Source: Micromonospora haikouensis
GTDB taxonomy: Bacteria > Actinomycetota > Actinomycetes > Mycobacteriales > Micromonosporaceae
Length of the DNA stretch: 64,000 nt
Assembly: GCF_900091595.1 (NCBI RefSeq)
Contig: NZ_FMCW01000007.1
Coordinates: forward strand, 1 to 64,000
Reading direction: 5' to 3'
The notes below the pieces were generated by a model. That model was not told the origin of the DNA, did no database searches, and was given only the letters and a program-made list of their open reading frames with translations. The position numbers and the translations under genes are program-made. Positions 34,773 to 45,705 of this stretch are shown here, one piece after another (the stretch's first letter is position 1; every line of letters starts with the position of its first letter).

Positions 34773-36265
34773 CCACGACCCCCGACACCCCGCAGGGCAC
34801 GCCCGCTCCCGGGCCCGGCGACGCTGCTGCGGGCCTGCCCGTTCCCGGGTCGGACGACGCCGCGCGCGCGCCCGTGAACCCCGACGCCAACCGCCGGCAG
34901 GTGCTCTACTGGCGGCTGCTGGCCCGGCTCTTCGACCCCGAGGAGCAGCCGGCGCTGGAGGCGGCGAGCGTCGCCGTCGTCGACGACCTCGGCCTGCCGG
35001 CCGCGCTGCTGGACCCGTCGGTCTCCGTCGACACCGTCGTGCAGCGCTTCCCCGACCTGGCTGGCGAGCTGACCGGCCTGCTCACCCCGCCCGAGCCCTC
35101 GCCTGGTCCCGAGCCTGCGGCGGGTGCGGGGTCCGCCCCGCCCGCGGATGAGGCGGTGCCACCGGGCGACGGGCCCGCCCCGCCGGCCGGCGGGGCGGAG
35201 GTGCGGCGGGCCGCGCTGGTGTCGAAGCTGCTGCTCAACGTGTTCGCCACCGGCGGCGGCAGTGTCAGCGCCACCCAGCTCGCCCGGTGGCAGTCCGACG
35301 CCGGCTGGTTCGAGCGGGCGCTCGGCTGCGAGCCCGGCGACCTGCGCCGGCAGGCCGGCAACGGGCGCGACGGCGGTGGCCTCGGCGGGGTGCTGGCCGG
35401 CCTGGAGGGCGACCTGGTGCGCCGGATGCACCTGCGCGAGGTCCTCGCCGACCCGAAGCTGGCCGCGAAGCTCACCCCGAGCATGTCGCTGATCGAGCAG
35501 CTGCTGCGCGACAAGTCGAACCTGTCCGGGGTGGCGCTGGCCAACGCCAAGGCGCTGATCCGCCGGTACGTCGACGAGGTCGCCGAGGTGCTGCGCACCC
35601 AGGTCGAACAGACCAGCGTCGGCACGATCGACCGGTCGGTGCCGCCGAAGCGGGTGTTCCGCAACCTCGACCTGGACCGCACGATCTGGAAGAACCTCAC
35701 CAACTGGAGCCCGGAGGACCAGCGCCTCTACGTCGACCGGCTCTTCTACCGGCAGACCGCCCGGCGCACCACCCCGGCCCGGCTGATCGTGGTCGTCGAC
35801 CAGTCCGGCTCGATGGTCGACTCGATGGTCAACTGCACGATCCTGGCGTCCATCTTCGCCGGCCTGCCCAAGGTCGACGTGCACCTCATCGCGTACGACA
35901 CCCGGGCGCTGGACCTGACGCCGTGGGTGCACGACCCGTTCGAGGTGCTGCTGCGCACCAAGCTCGGCGGCGGCAACGACGGCCCGGTGGCGATGGCCAT
36001 GGCCCGACCGAAGATCACCGAGCCGCGCAACACCGTGCTGGTCTGGATCTCCGACTTCTACGAGTTCGACCGCTCCCAGCCGCTGTTCGACGGCATCGAG
36101 GCGGTGCACCGCTCCGGGGTGAAGTTCATCCCGGTCGGCTCGGTCAACAGCTCCGGCACGCAGATCGTCAACCCCTGGTTCCGGCAGCGCTTCAAGGACC
36201 TGGGCACCCCGGTCATCTCCGGCCACATCCGCAAGCTCGTCTTCGAGCTGAAGAACTTCCTCTAG
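34769..36265 (+). CDS. VWA-domain protein partner of MoxR
   Basis: 498 residues from the ATG at 34769 (ATGA overlap with the previous stop). After a Pro-rich start come helices to about residue 320, then a von Willebrand factor A domain with a complete metal site: LIVVVDQSGSMVDSMV (DxSGS), a conserved threonine/aspartate in IAYDTRALDLTPW, and VWISDFYEF. The helical middle part (MSLIEQLLRDKSNLSGVALA) resembles VWA partners of MoxR ATPases, whose metal site carries a peptide or target to the ATPase ring. It is 12 bases upstream of the MoxR gene. Confidence 0.87.
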   Translation: MTTTPDTPQGTPAPGPGDAAAGLPVPGSDDAARAPVNPDANRRQVLYWRLLARLFDPEEQPALEAASVAVVDDLGLPAALLDPSVSVDTVVQRFPDLAGELTGLLTPPEPSPGPEPAAGAGSAPPADEAVPPGDGPAPPAGGAEVRRAALVSKLLLNVFATGGGSVSATQLARWQSDAGWFERALGCEPGDLRRQAGNGRDGGGLGGVLAGLEGDLVRRMHLREVLADPKLAAKLTPSMSLIEQLLRDKSNLSGVALANAKALIRRYVDEVAEVLRTQVEQTSVGTIDRSVPPKRVFRNLDLDRTIWKNLTNWSPEDQRLYVDRLFYRQTARRTTPARLIVVVDQSGSMVDSMVNCTILASIFAGLPKVDVHLIAYDTRALDLTPWVHDPFEVLLRTKLGGGNDGPVAMAMARPKITEPRNTVLVWISDFYEFDRSQPLFDGIEAVHRSGVKFIPVGSVNSSGTQIVNPWFRQRFKDLGTPVISGHIRKLVFELKNFL

Positions 36266-36277
36266 GAGACCCCTGAC

Positions 36278-37390
36278 ATGTCCGAGATGTTGCGCGCCCC
36301 CGCCGAGGTCACGTTCGCCGAGGAGCTGGCCTGGCTGGAGTCGGTCGACACCGGCCCGAAGCCGTTCTCGTGGCGGCTCAGCCCCCGGATGGTGCGGCTG
36401 TTCGTCCTCGGCTCCGAGCGGGCCGACGGCCTCGACCGGGAGGTCGCCCAGAAGTGGTTCGGCGACCGCAGCTTCGTCGAACGCGCCATCGTCACCCTCG
36501 CCTCCGACCGGGGCCTGCTGCTCATCGGCGACCCGGGCACCGGCAAGAGCTGGCTCGCCGAGCTGCTCGCCGCCGCGATCTGCGGCAACTCCACCCTCGT
36601 GGTGCAGGGCACCGCCGGCACCACCGAGGACCACATCAAATACTCGTGGAACGTCTCCATGGTCATCGCCAGGGGGCAGTCCCGCGAGTCGATGATCCCG
36701 TCGCCCATCATGACCGCGATGGAGCAGGGCGTCATCGGCCGCTTCGAGGAGCTGACCCGTTCCACCAGCGACGTGCAGGACGCCCTGATCTCCATCCTGT
36801 CCGAGAAGTACGTCGCCATTCCCGAGCTGGACGCCGACAACATCGTCTTCGCCAGGCCCGGCTTCTCGATCATCGCCACGGCCAACAGCCGCGACCGGGG
36901 CGTCAACGACCTCTCCTCGGCGCTGAAGCGGCGGTTCAACTTCGTCCGCATCCCCGTGGTGACCAACAAGCGCAGCGAGGCGGAGATCGTCCGGTTCCGC
37001 ACCGAGGAGCTGCTGCGCCGGCACCGCATCGAGCTGGACGTCCCGCCCACCCTGCTGGACATCCTGCTGCAGAGCTTCGCCGACCTGCGGGCCGCCGCCG
37101 CGTCGGCGACCAGCGACGACGAGAAGCTGGAGTCGGCGCTGTCCACCGCCGAGCAGATCGGCGTGCTGGAGGACGCCATCCTGCACAGCCAGTTCTTCGG
37201 CGACCGCACCCTGCGCGCCGAGACCCTCGCCGGCTCGCTGGTCGGCTCGCTGGCCCGGCGCAGCCCGGAGGACCTGGCGATCCTCAACAAATACCTGCAC
37301 GGCGTGGTGGAGCCCCGGGCCAAGGCCGACGGCGGCCCGTGGGAGGGCTTCCTCGACGGCGGCCGCCAGGCGATCGCCACCCTGTCGTGA
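36278..37390 (+). CDS. MoxR-family AAA+ ATPase
   Basis: 370 residues; TAGGAG lies 11 bases before the ATG at 36278. AAA+ features: Walker A LLIGDPGTGKSWLAELLAAA (about residue 84), a Walker-B-like GVIGRFEELTRSTSDVQDAL, sensor 1 FSIIATANSRDRGVNDLSSA, and the arginine finger ALKRRFNFVRIPV. MoxR ATPases form hexamers that remodel or activate partner proteins with VWA subunits. Here the gene lies directly after its VWA partner and overlaps the DUF5682 gene (GTGA). The order SWIM, helical protein, VWA, MoxR, DUF5682 points to one complex. Confidence 0.88.
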   Translation: MSEMLRAPAEVTFAEELAWLESVDTGPKPFSWRLSPRMVRLFVLGSERADGLDREVAQKWFGDRSFVERAIVTLASDRGLLLIGDPGTGKSWLAELLAAAICGNSTLVVQGTAGTTEDHIKYSWNVSMVIARGQSRESMIPSPIMTAMEQGVIGRFEELTRSTSDVQDALISILSEKYVAIPELDADNIVFARPGFSIIATANSRDRGVNDLSSALKRRFNFVRIPVVTNKRSEAEIVRFRTEELLRRHRIELDVPPTLLDILLQSFADLRAAAASATSDDEKLESALSTAEQIGVLEDAILHSQFFGDRTLRAETLAGSLVGSLARRSPEDLAILNKYLHGVVEPRAKADGGPWEGFLDGGRQAIATLS

Positions 37391-40300
37391 CCGGCCCGAC
37401 GACCACCCCGCCCGGCGCGGCTCCCGGGGTGCACCCACCCGGCGTCGTCGCGCCGGTCCCCACCCCGCCCGCCGGCGTCGCTGTCCCGCTCGCCGGCGGC
37501 TCCGGCGCGTTCGACGCGCTGCGCGGACAGCTCACCGACGCCGCCGCGGCCTTCGCCGGCAGCCCCGGCGCGCTCGCGGAGATCCTCACCGGGATGATCG
37601 ACGACGTCGACCGGGCGCTCGGCGAGCGGCTGGAGATCTTCCCGGTCTGCCACCACTCGCCGGCCTCCGCCCTGGCGATGGCGCGCCGGCTGCGCGCCAA
37701 ACGACCGAAGGTGATCTACCTGGAGCTGTGCGAGGACCTGCAGCCCCTGCTGGGGGAGCTGCGCAACTGCCGCCTCCCGGTGGCCGTGCAGGCGTTCGCG
37801 TCGAAGCTCGACGGCTTCCCCGCCGAGTGGGCCCCGCTCAGCGTCGTCGCCCCGGTCACCGAGGCGTCGGCGGAATACCAGGCCATCGCGTACGCGCTGG
37901 AGACCCCCGGCGTGGAGTTGGTGCTGGTGGACCGCTCGGTCGACCACGTCTTCCAGTGGGCGCCCCGCGACCCGGCCGAGGGGCCGGCGGGCACCCCCGA
38001 CGCCCCGGCGGCGGCCGAGGAGGAGGCCGCGCTGCACGGCGACGCCGTCGGCGTGGAGATCGGCGACCTGCGGCCCCGCTTCGCCGAGCTGGAGTCCTAC
38101 CTGCTGCACCACGGCAAGGTCCGGCACTGGTCGGAGTGGTGGGACCAGTACGTCGAGCAGCCCCTCGTCGCCGCCGACCACGAGACGTACCGGCAGGTGA
38201 TGGTCCTCATCGGCAGCCTGTTCCGGCGGCTGCGCCCGGCCGACGCCGACCGCCTCGACCGCGACGCCGACCGCGAGCGCTACATGTGGACCCGGATGCG
38301 GCAGCACCTCGCCGCCTCCGGCGTCGACCCGACCGACTGTCTCTACGTCTGCGGCGCGTTCCACGCCGCGAGCCCCGTCGAACAGTTCGGCACCGGGCCC
38401 GACGCCGCGCCGTACGAGATCAGCCCGCGCACCGCCACCCGCTGGCTGTACGGGCTGATCCCGTCCAGCCACTCCGCCATCGAGGCGCAGTTCGGGCTGG
38501 CGCCCGGCTCGGTCTCGATCGCGGCGGCCATCTGGGCCAAGGCGGTGTCCCGCTCCGGGGTGACCCCGTTCCGGCTGGCCGGGCAGGCCGGCGGCAGAGC
38601 GGCGAAGGGCCGGGCCCGCAGGGCCACCCCGGCCGAGGCCGCCGACGAGCCCGTCACCGATCGACTGTCGGGGTTCCTCGCCCGGCCGCCGGTCCTCGAC
38701 GAGCTCGACGAGGCGGAGCTGCGCGGCTGGTGCGTGGACATCGTCCGGCTGGCCCGACGCAACGGCTACCTGGCCAGCACCGCCGACGCGATCGCCGTGT
38801 TCGAGACGTCGATCCTGCTCGCCGGGCTGCGCAACCGGGCCCGACCCACCCCGTACGACTTCGCCGACGCGGCCGTGACCTGCATCGAGAAGGACGTGGT
38901 CCCGGGCCGGCGCGACGTGCGCCGGCTCTGCGAGATCCTGCTCGGCGGCGACCGCATCGGCCAGGTCGGGTACGACGCCCTGCCCCCGCTGGCCCGCGAC
39001 GTGCTCGACCGGCTCGCCCCGCTCGGGCTCGACCTGGACAAGCGCACCATCCAGCGGGCCCTGCTGGACCTGACCGCCGACCCGGCCGTGGCCGGCTGCT
39101 CGGACCTGCTGTGGCGGCTGCGCCACCTGCTGCCCCGCGACGCCGTCCGCCCGATCATGGGGGAGCGCCGGCTCGGGGAACGGTCGACCCAGGAGAGCTG
39201 GGACCTCGCCCTCGGCCGCAACCAGCGCGCGCTGATCGAGCTGGGCTACGAGGGCGTCACCGTCGAGCAGGTCCTGGAGCAGCGGCTGCGCCGCCGGGCG
39301 TGGGGGCCCCGGGCCACCGCCGCCGTCGCCCTCGAAGCCGTCGAGGACGCGCTCCTGCTGCTCGACGGCCGCCGGCTCGTCGACGAGCTGGGCACCCGGG
39401 CGGTGGAGCTGCTCGCGGCCGAGCGCACCGTCGACGAGGCCCCCGAGGTGCTGCGCCGCATCCGCCGGCTGCTGGCCCACTACCGGGCCACCGAGCCGAC
39501 CCTGCCGCCCTGGTGCGCCGCGTTCGTCACCACCGGGTACGCCCAGTACTGCACGCTGCTGCCCACCGCGTTCGTCGACGCGGAGACCGGGGTGCGGCAG
39601 GTGGGCGCGATGCTCGGCTTCCTGTTCGGCATGGAGAGCCTCGCGCTGTCCCTCGGCTGCGACCGTACGCAGCTCGAACTGGCGGTGCGGCAGTCCCGGC
39701 CGGAGGCGCCGGCCCGGGTGGCGCTGCACTGGGCCGCCCAGCACCACCTCGGCCTGCTGCCCCTGGCGCAGCTGCGCGCCCGCAGCGCAGAGCTGCTGGC
39801 CAACCCGCTGGTGGTGCCGTCCTTCCCGCAGTACCTCAGCGGGTTCGTGCAGGCCCTGGAGCCCGTGCCCGGGCTGGCGCCGTTCGTGGTGGAGGTGATG
39901 TCCACGGCGTTCGCCCGGCTGCCCGACCCGGTGCTGCTGCCGTGGCTGCCGACGCTGATCACCACGCTGCGCGCCCAGGCCGGCGAGCTGGTGCCGACCC
40001 TGGTCCGCGAGGCCGGCCGCACGTTCCCGGCGGCCCTACCCGTCCTGGACGCCTGGGTGCCCCCGTGGGCGCCCCGGCCGGCGGGCGGGTCGGCGGCGGG
40101 CGGGTTGCTCGCCCCCGGGGCGCTTGTCCCGGGACCGGTGACGGCGGGATCGGCGGCTGTCGCGCCCGGCCCGCTGGTCGACCTGCTGGCGGGCCACCCG
40201 GCGACCTGCGACGCCGTGGCGGAGCTGCTCGGCTGCGCGGGCGGCTGGACCCTCGACCCAGCCGTCACCGGCTCGGGCGGCCTCGGGCCGGGCGGCCCCG

Positions 40301-40392
40301 GCTCGGCGGTCGCCGTCGGGGCCGGAGGGCTGCTCACGGCGTACCCGGCCACCGCCGCCGCGCTCGCGGCCCTGCTCGCTCCGCCGGCCTGA
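37387..40392 (+). CDS. DUF5682-type large protein with ChaN/TraB-like N-terminal motif
   Basis: 1001 residues from the GTG at 37387, overlapping the MoxR stop. Near residue 80 is EIFPVCHHSPASALAMARR followed by RPKVIYLELCEDLQPLL, a pattern like the EreA/ChaN/TraB hydrolase superfamily (His pair, then a Glu on the next strand). DCLYVCGAFHAA further on (about residue 320) would be its matching His strand. From about 430 the protein is a long helical array. The last 90 residues are Gly/Ala-rich and probably disordered. It may be the effector of the MoxR-VWA system. No activity is established for the family as far as I know. Confidence 0.72.
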   Translation: MTGPTTTPPGAAPGVHPPGVVAPVPTPPAGVAVPLAGGSGAFDALRGQLTDAAAAFAGSPGALAEILTGMIDDVDRALGERLEIFPVCHHSPASALAMARRLRAKRPKVIYLELCEDLQPLLGELRNCRLPVAVQAFASKLDGFPAEWAPLSVVAPVTEASAEYQAIAYALETPGVELVLVDRSVDHVFQWAPRDPAEGPAGTPDAPAAAEEEAALHGDAVGVEIGDLRPRFAELESYLLHHGKVRHWSEWWDQYVEQPLVAADHETYRQVMVLIGSLFRRLRPADADRLDRDADRERYMWTRMRQHLAASGVDPTDCLYVCGAFHAASPVEQFGTGPDAAPYEISPRTATRWLYGLIPSSHSAIEAQFGLAPGSVSIAAAIWAKAVSRSGVTPFRLAGQAGGRAAKGRARRATPAEAADEPVTDRLSGFLARPPVLDELDEAELRGWCVDIVRLARRNGYLASTADAIAVFETSILLAGLRNRARPTPYDFADAAVTCIEKDVVPGRRDVRRLCEILLGGDRIGQVGYDALPPLARDVLDRLAPLGLDLDKRTIQRALLDLTADPAVAGCSDLLWRLRHLLPRDAVRPIMGERRLGERSTQESWDLALGRNQRALIELGYEGVTVEQVLEQRLRRRAWGPRATAAVALEAVEDALLLLDGRRLVDELGTRAVELLAAERTVDEAPEVLRRIRRLLAHYRATEPTLPPWCAAFVTTGYAQYCTLLPTAFVDAETGVRQVGAMLGFLFGMESLALSLGCDRTQLELAVRQSRPEAPARVALHWAAQHHLGLLPLAQLRARSAELLANPLVVPSFPQYLSGFVQALEPVPGLAPFVVEVMSTAFARLPDPVLLPWLPTLITTLRAQAGELVPTLVREAGRTFPAALPVLDAWVPPWAPRPAGGSAAGGLLAPGALVPGPVTAGSAAVAPGPLVDLLAGHPATCDAVAELLGCAGGWTLDPAVTGSGGLGPGGPGSAVAVGAGGLLTAYPATAAALAALLAPPA

Positions 40393-40450
40393 CCGTTCCG
40401 ACCCGGGCGGCCCGCCCGCCGCTCGGGCGACGAGCCGGATGATCGACTCC

Positions 40451-40504
40451 ATGTCGGCGACATCGGGGCATCCCCGTCGCAGGACACCCCCGTGTCGCCG
40501 ACAT
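40451..40504. repeat. Dispersed ~52-bp repeat, copy B (12-bp inverted ends)
   Basis: ATGTCGGCGACA (40451-40462) and TGTCGCCGACAT (40493-40504) are perfect inverted ends. The interior CATCGGGGCATCCCCG has its own small hairpin (CGGGGCATCCCCG). It matches the minus-strand reading of the copy at 20655-20705. It lies between the convergent DUF5682 and PucR genes and could also act as a terminator. Confidence 0.6.
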
Positions 40505-40566
40505 GGCGAGCCCGCTCCGCCCCGCCCCGCGAGCCGCCCCGGCAACAGGTGAGCCAGGGCGGGCGG

Positions 40567-41760
40567 TCAGGGGCGGCGGACCAGGTGGTGGCGCAGCGCC
40601 AGGTGCAGGGCGAGCCGGGCGTCCGGGTCGTCGAGGTCCGCGCCGTAGCGTTCCCGTAGCCGGCGCATCCGGTACCGGACGGTCTGCGGGTGCGTGTGCA
40701 GCAGCCGGGCGGTCTCCACCACCTGGCCCTGGGTGTCCAGCCAGGTGGCGAGCGTCTCGGCCAGGGCCCGGCGGGCGGCCGGCCCGAGGGGCGCCAGCGG
40801 GGCCAGGGCGCGGGCGACGAGCCGGTCGGTCAGCCCTGGCTCCCAGTGGGTGAGCAGGGTGAGCAGGTGCGCGTCGCAGTCCACGACGCCGTCGGCGGGA
40901 AGCGCCCCGGCGGCGTGCAGGCGCAGCGCCCGCCGCGACAGCCGGTACGACGCGCGGGCCTGCCGCACCGGCACGGTCGGGCCGAGGGCCGCCCGCCGGC
41001 CGGTGAGGGCCCGGCGCAGCGCGGCGATCCGGCCCGGGGCGTCCGGGTCGGGCAGCACGATCCGCACCGCGTCGTCGATGACCGTGGCCACGGCTCCGCC
41101 GCCGACGGCGCGGGCGAGGTGCTCGTCGTCGGAGCCGTCGACGCTGATCACGGCGACGGTGGCGGGCAGCGGCCAGCGGGCGGCCTCGGCGGCGGAGTGC
41201 AGCGCGGTGTCGGCGGGCGGGTCGGGCTGCACGAGCAGGGTGATCAGCCTGCGGCGGACGACGATCCAGTCGTGTGCGGCGTCGCGCTGCTCGTCGAGGT
41301 AGCCCTCGGCGGCGGCCCCGGCGAGGGTGTCGGTGTAGCCGAACAGGGCGGCGGCGATCACGTACAGCTCGTCGGCGGCCAGCCGGTCCGGTCGTTCGGG
41401 CGCGACGAGGAACGCCCAGATGGCCCGGGCTCCCACGGTGAGCACCGAGCGCAGCGCGTCGACGCGGTGCCCCTCCTGGTATTCGGTGCGGCCCAGCGCG
41501 TGGAACACCTGCCGGGTGTCGGCGAGCGGGAGGGTCGGCTCGGCGACGGCGGCCACGAACGCGTCCACGGCCGTCCGTACGCCCAGGGCAAGGCCCCGGC
41601 CCTGCTTACCGGTCAGCGACCGGCCCTGCTCGCGCATGGTGGCCCGGACCGCGTCGAGGGTCCGCTCGTGCAGCGCCGCCCGGACGGCCCGCAGCCGCTC
41701 GCCGACGTGCCGGGGCAGCCCGCCGAGGCGGGGCTCCAACTCGGCGAGGCTCTCCGCCAC
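40567..41760 (-). CDS. PucR-type transcriptional regulator
   Basis: 397 residues from the GTG at 41760. The N-terminal two-thirds is a helical/GGDEF-like sensory region typical of the family (LLVQPDPPADTALHSAAEA, ALGPTVPVRQARASYRLSRR). The C-terminal PucR helix-turn-helix reads LAPLAPLGPAARRALAETLA, then TWLDTQGQVVETARLLHTHP, QTVRYRMRRLRERYG and ALHLALRHH. PucR-type regulators control catabolic genes. It is divergent from an FAD dehydrogenase gene 101 bases away, the likely target. Confidence 0.85.
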   Translation of the reverse strand: MAESLAELEPRLGGLPRHVGERLRAVRAALHERTLDAVRATMREQGRSLTGKQGRGLALGVRTAVDAFVAAVAEPTLPLADTRQVFHALGRTEYQEGHRVDALRSVLTVGARAIWAFLVAPERPDRLAADELYVIAAALFGYTDTLAGAAAEGYLDEQRDAAHDWIVVRRRLITLLVQPDPPADTALHSAAEAARWPLPATVAVISVDGSDDEHLARAVGGGAVATVIDDAVRIVLPDPDAPGRIAALRRALTGRRAALGPTVPVRQARASYRLSRRALRLHAAGALPADGVVDCDAHLLTLLTHWEPGLTDRLVARALAPLAPLGPAARRALAETLATWLDTQGQVVETARLLHTHPQTVRYRMRRLRERYGADLDDPDARLALHLALRHHLVRRP

Positions 41761-41861
41761 CGCGCCGCCCCCTCGCGTTTGTCATCCGGATGACAGTTCC
41801 GGGCGCGAAACCTGCTTCCGCGTACCACTGATTTTGGCACCCGGGTCCGTAGGGTTCCGGC

Positions 41862-43520
<1,659 letters not shown>

Positions 43521-43547
43521 CGGACCGCGCCCCGAGCTGGGGTGATC

Positions 43548-43583
43548 AGCGGATCAGTATGACCATGATGGATATTGACCGCT
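43548..43583. promoter_or_regulatory. Imperfect inverted repeat upstream of the aminopeptidase
   Basis: AGCGGATCAGTAT (43548-43560) and ATATTGACCGCT (43572-43583) are imperfect inverted arms in a distinctly AT-rich patch 150-185 bases before the M28 gene. The half-site AGCGG(N)TCA suggests an operator, but no regulator is known. A pyrimidine-rich stretch GTAAGTGTTTCCTTCC follows. Confidence 0.35.
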
Positions 43584-43732
43584 GAATCGACGCGTGTAAG
43601 TGTTTCCTTCCCTGGAACGAACGTCGCGGCGCCCCCTCGCCACGCCGCCGGACCCCGCCCGCCCCACCCTCGCGAGCGGGGTCCGGTCACGCCCAGGTGC
43701 ACGACACCCCCTACCTGCACCGAGGAGCACCC

Positions 43733-45484
43733 ATGAGACGCACCACAGTGACAGCGGGCCTGGCGTTCGCCGCCGCCCTCGCGCTGACCACATCGACGGC
43801 GGCCCTGCCGGCCACCGCCGCCGAGGTCCCCGCCGCCCCCGCTGCCGCCCCGGCCGTCGCGGCGCTGGCCGCGCCGGACATCTCCGTGACGAACGTCCAG
43901 GCCCACCTGAGCCAGTTCCAGAGCATCGCCACCAGCAACGGCGGCAACCGTCGCTCCGGCTCCGCCGGCTACACGGCGTCCGTCAACTACGTCAAGGGCA
44001 AGCTCCAGGCCGCCGGCTACACGGTCACCGAGCAGACCTGCACCAGCTGCACCTACTCGGGCAACAACGTGATCGCCGAGTGGCCGGGCGGCGCCCCCGC
44101 CGACCAGGTCATCATGTTCGGCGCGCACCTCGACGGCGTCACCGCCGGCCCGGGCATCAACGACAACGCCTCCGGCTCGTCGGTGCTGCTGGAGAACGCC
44201 CTCGTGCTGGCCCAGCAGAACCCGAGCCTGACCAAGCGGGTCCGGTTCGCCTGGTGGAACGGCGAGGAGCAGGGCCTGCAGGGCTCGAAGTTCTACGTGA
44301 ACTCGCTCAGTGCCACCCAGAAGGGCTACATCAAGGGTTACTACAACTTCGACATGGTGGCCTCGACCAACGGCGGCTACTTCATCAACCGGGTCACCTC
44401 CACCACGGCCGCGCCGCTGAAGGCGTACTGGGACTCCCTCGGGCTGTCGCCGGAGGAGAACGTCGAGGGCCAGGGCCGCTCCGACGACTACTCCTTCCAG
44501 CAGGCCGGCATCCCCACCTCCGGGTACGCGATGGGCGCCAGCGCCACCAAGACCTCCGCGCAGGCCACCAAGTGGGGCGGCACCGCCGGCTCGTCCTACG
44601 ACCCGTGCTACCACCGGGCCTGCGACACCACCAGCAACATCAACGCCACCGGGCTCAACCGCAGCGCCGACGGCATCGCGTACGCGATCTGGGACCAGGC
44701 CGTCGGCGGCGGCACCCCGACCAATGACTTCTCCGTCGCGGTGAGCCCGACGTCCGGCAGCATCGCCCGGGGCGCCTCCACCACCGCCACGGTCTCCACC
44801 GCCACCACCTCCGGCAGCGCCCAGACCGTCGCCCTGTCCGCCACGGGCGCGCCCAGCGGGGTGACCGTGTCGTTCAGCCCGTCGTCGGTGACCTCCGGCG
44901 GCTCGTCCACGATGACGATCGCCGCCTCCGCGTCGGCGGCCCCCGGCACCTACGCCATCACGGTCACCGGCACCGGCTCGGCGACCCGCACCGCCACCTA
45001 CAGCGTCACCGTGACCGGCACCGGCGGCTGTGCCGGCGGCCAGGTGGTCGGCAACTCCGGCTTCGAGAGCGGCGCCACCGTCTGGACCGCGTCCTCGGGC
45101 GTCATCACCAACTCGGCCAGCCAGGCCGCGCACGCCGGCTCGTACAAGGCGTGGCTCGGCGGGTACGGCGGCAGCCGCGCCCAGACGCTGTCGCAGTCGC
45201 TGACCGTCCCGGCCGGCTGCGCCACGTACACGCTGTCGTTCTGGCTGCACATCGACACCGCCGAGACCACCTCTATCAGGCAGTACGACAAGCTCACCGT
45301 CGCCGTCGGCGGCACCACCCTGGCGACGTACTCGAACCTCAACAAGGCCAGCGGCTACACCCAGCGCACCTTCGACGCCGCGGCGTACGCCGGCCAGACG
45401 GTCACCCTGACGTTCACCGGCGTCGAGGACTCGTCGCTGCAGACCAGCTTCGTCGTGGACGACGTCACCCTCACCGCCAGCTGA
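43733..45484 (+). CDS. Secreted M28-family zinc aminopeptidase with C-terminal accessory domains
   Basis: 583 residues; CGAGGAG lies six bases before the ATG at 43733. The signal peptide ends near ALPATAAE. The M28 domain (about residues 50-325) resembles Streptomyces griseus aminopeptidase: zinc ligands in [31 protein letters not shown] (catalytic Glu), YYNFDMVAS and [10 protein letters not shown]. Two beta domains follow: an Ig-like repeat rich in Ser/Thr ([19 protein letters not shown]) and a jelly-roll carbohydrate-binding-like domain ([27 protein letters not shown]). It should release N-terminal amino acids from peptides outside the cell. Confidence 0.93.
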   Translation: MRRTTVTAGLAFAAALALTTSTAALPATAAEVPAAPAAAPAVAALAAPDISVTNVQAHLSQFQSIATSNGGNRRSGSAGYTASVNYVKGKLQAAGYTVTEQTCTSCTYSGNNVIAEWPGGAPADQVIMFGAHLDGVTAGPGINDNASGSSVLLENALVLAQQNPSLTKRVRFAWWNGEEQGLQGSKFYVNSLSATQKGYIKGYYNFDMVASTNGGYFINRVTSTTAAPLKAYWDSLGLSPEENVEGQGRSDDYSFQQAGIPTSGYAMGASATKTSAQATKWGGTAGSSYDPCYHRACDTTSNINATGLNRSADGIAYAIWDQAVGGGTPTNDFSVAVSPTSGSIARGASTTATVSTATTSGSAQTVALSATGAPSGVTVSFSPSSVTSGGSSTMTIAASASAAPGTYAITVTGTGSATRTATYSVTVTGTGGCAGGQVVGNSGFESGATVWTASSGVITNSASQAAHAGSYKAWLGGYGGSRAQTLSQSLTVPAGCATYTLSFWLHIDTAETTSIRQYDKLTVAVGGTTLATYSNLNKASGYTQRTFDAAAYAGQTVTLTFTGVEDSSLQTSFVVDDVTLTAS

Positions 45485-45485
45485 G

Positions 45486-45540
45486 GTGCAAGGAAGGGCC
45501 CCTTGTTAACGCCTGCGGTATAGCAGGGTTCCCTTCTCAC
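45486..45540. repeat. Intergenic imperfect palindrome after the aminopeptidase (dispersed-repeat type)
   Basis: From just after the stop, AAGGAAGGGCCCCTTGTTAA leads through GCCTGCGGTATAGC to AGGGTTCCCTTCTCACC, with AAGGAAGGG pairing imperfectly with CCCTTCT. I recall similar GTTAACGCCTGCGGTA-containing sequences as an abundant intergenic repeat in Micromonosporaceae, but only one copy lies in this window. It may serve as terminator. Confidence 0.5.
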
Positions 45541-45705
45541 CGGCGCGGGGTGGCGAGAGCCGCCCCGCGCCGGCCGGGGATCGGGTTGCGACACGTGTTC
45601 GACATGCCGATGACGTGCTGACATCGATCGGTCGCGCACAGTAGGCTCCCGGTGGTCGTCGGTGTGCCGCCGGTCGCGCGGCCCGCGCCCGCCTCGGAGG
45701 TGCCC

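Noticed and set aside
35746..39747. Long minus-strand frames opposite the MoxR and DUF5682 genes
   Set aside because: Composition and lack of domains mark them as shadows; the plus strand has Walker A, VWA and other motifs, ribosome sites and overlapping starts and stops.
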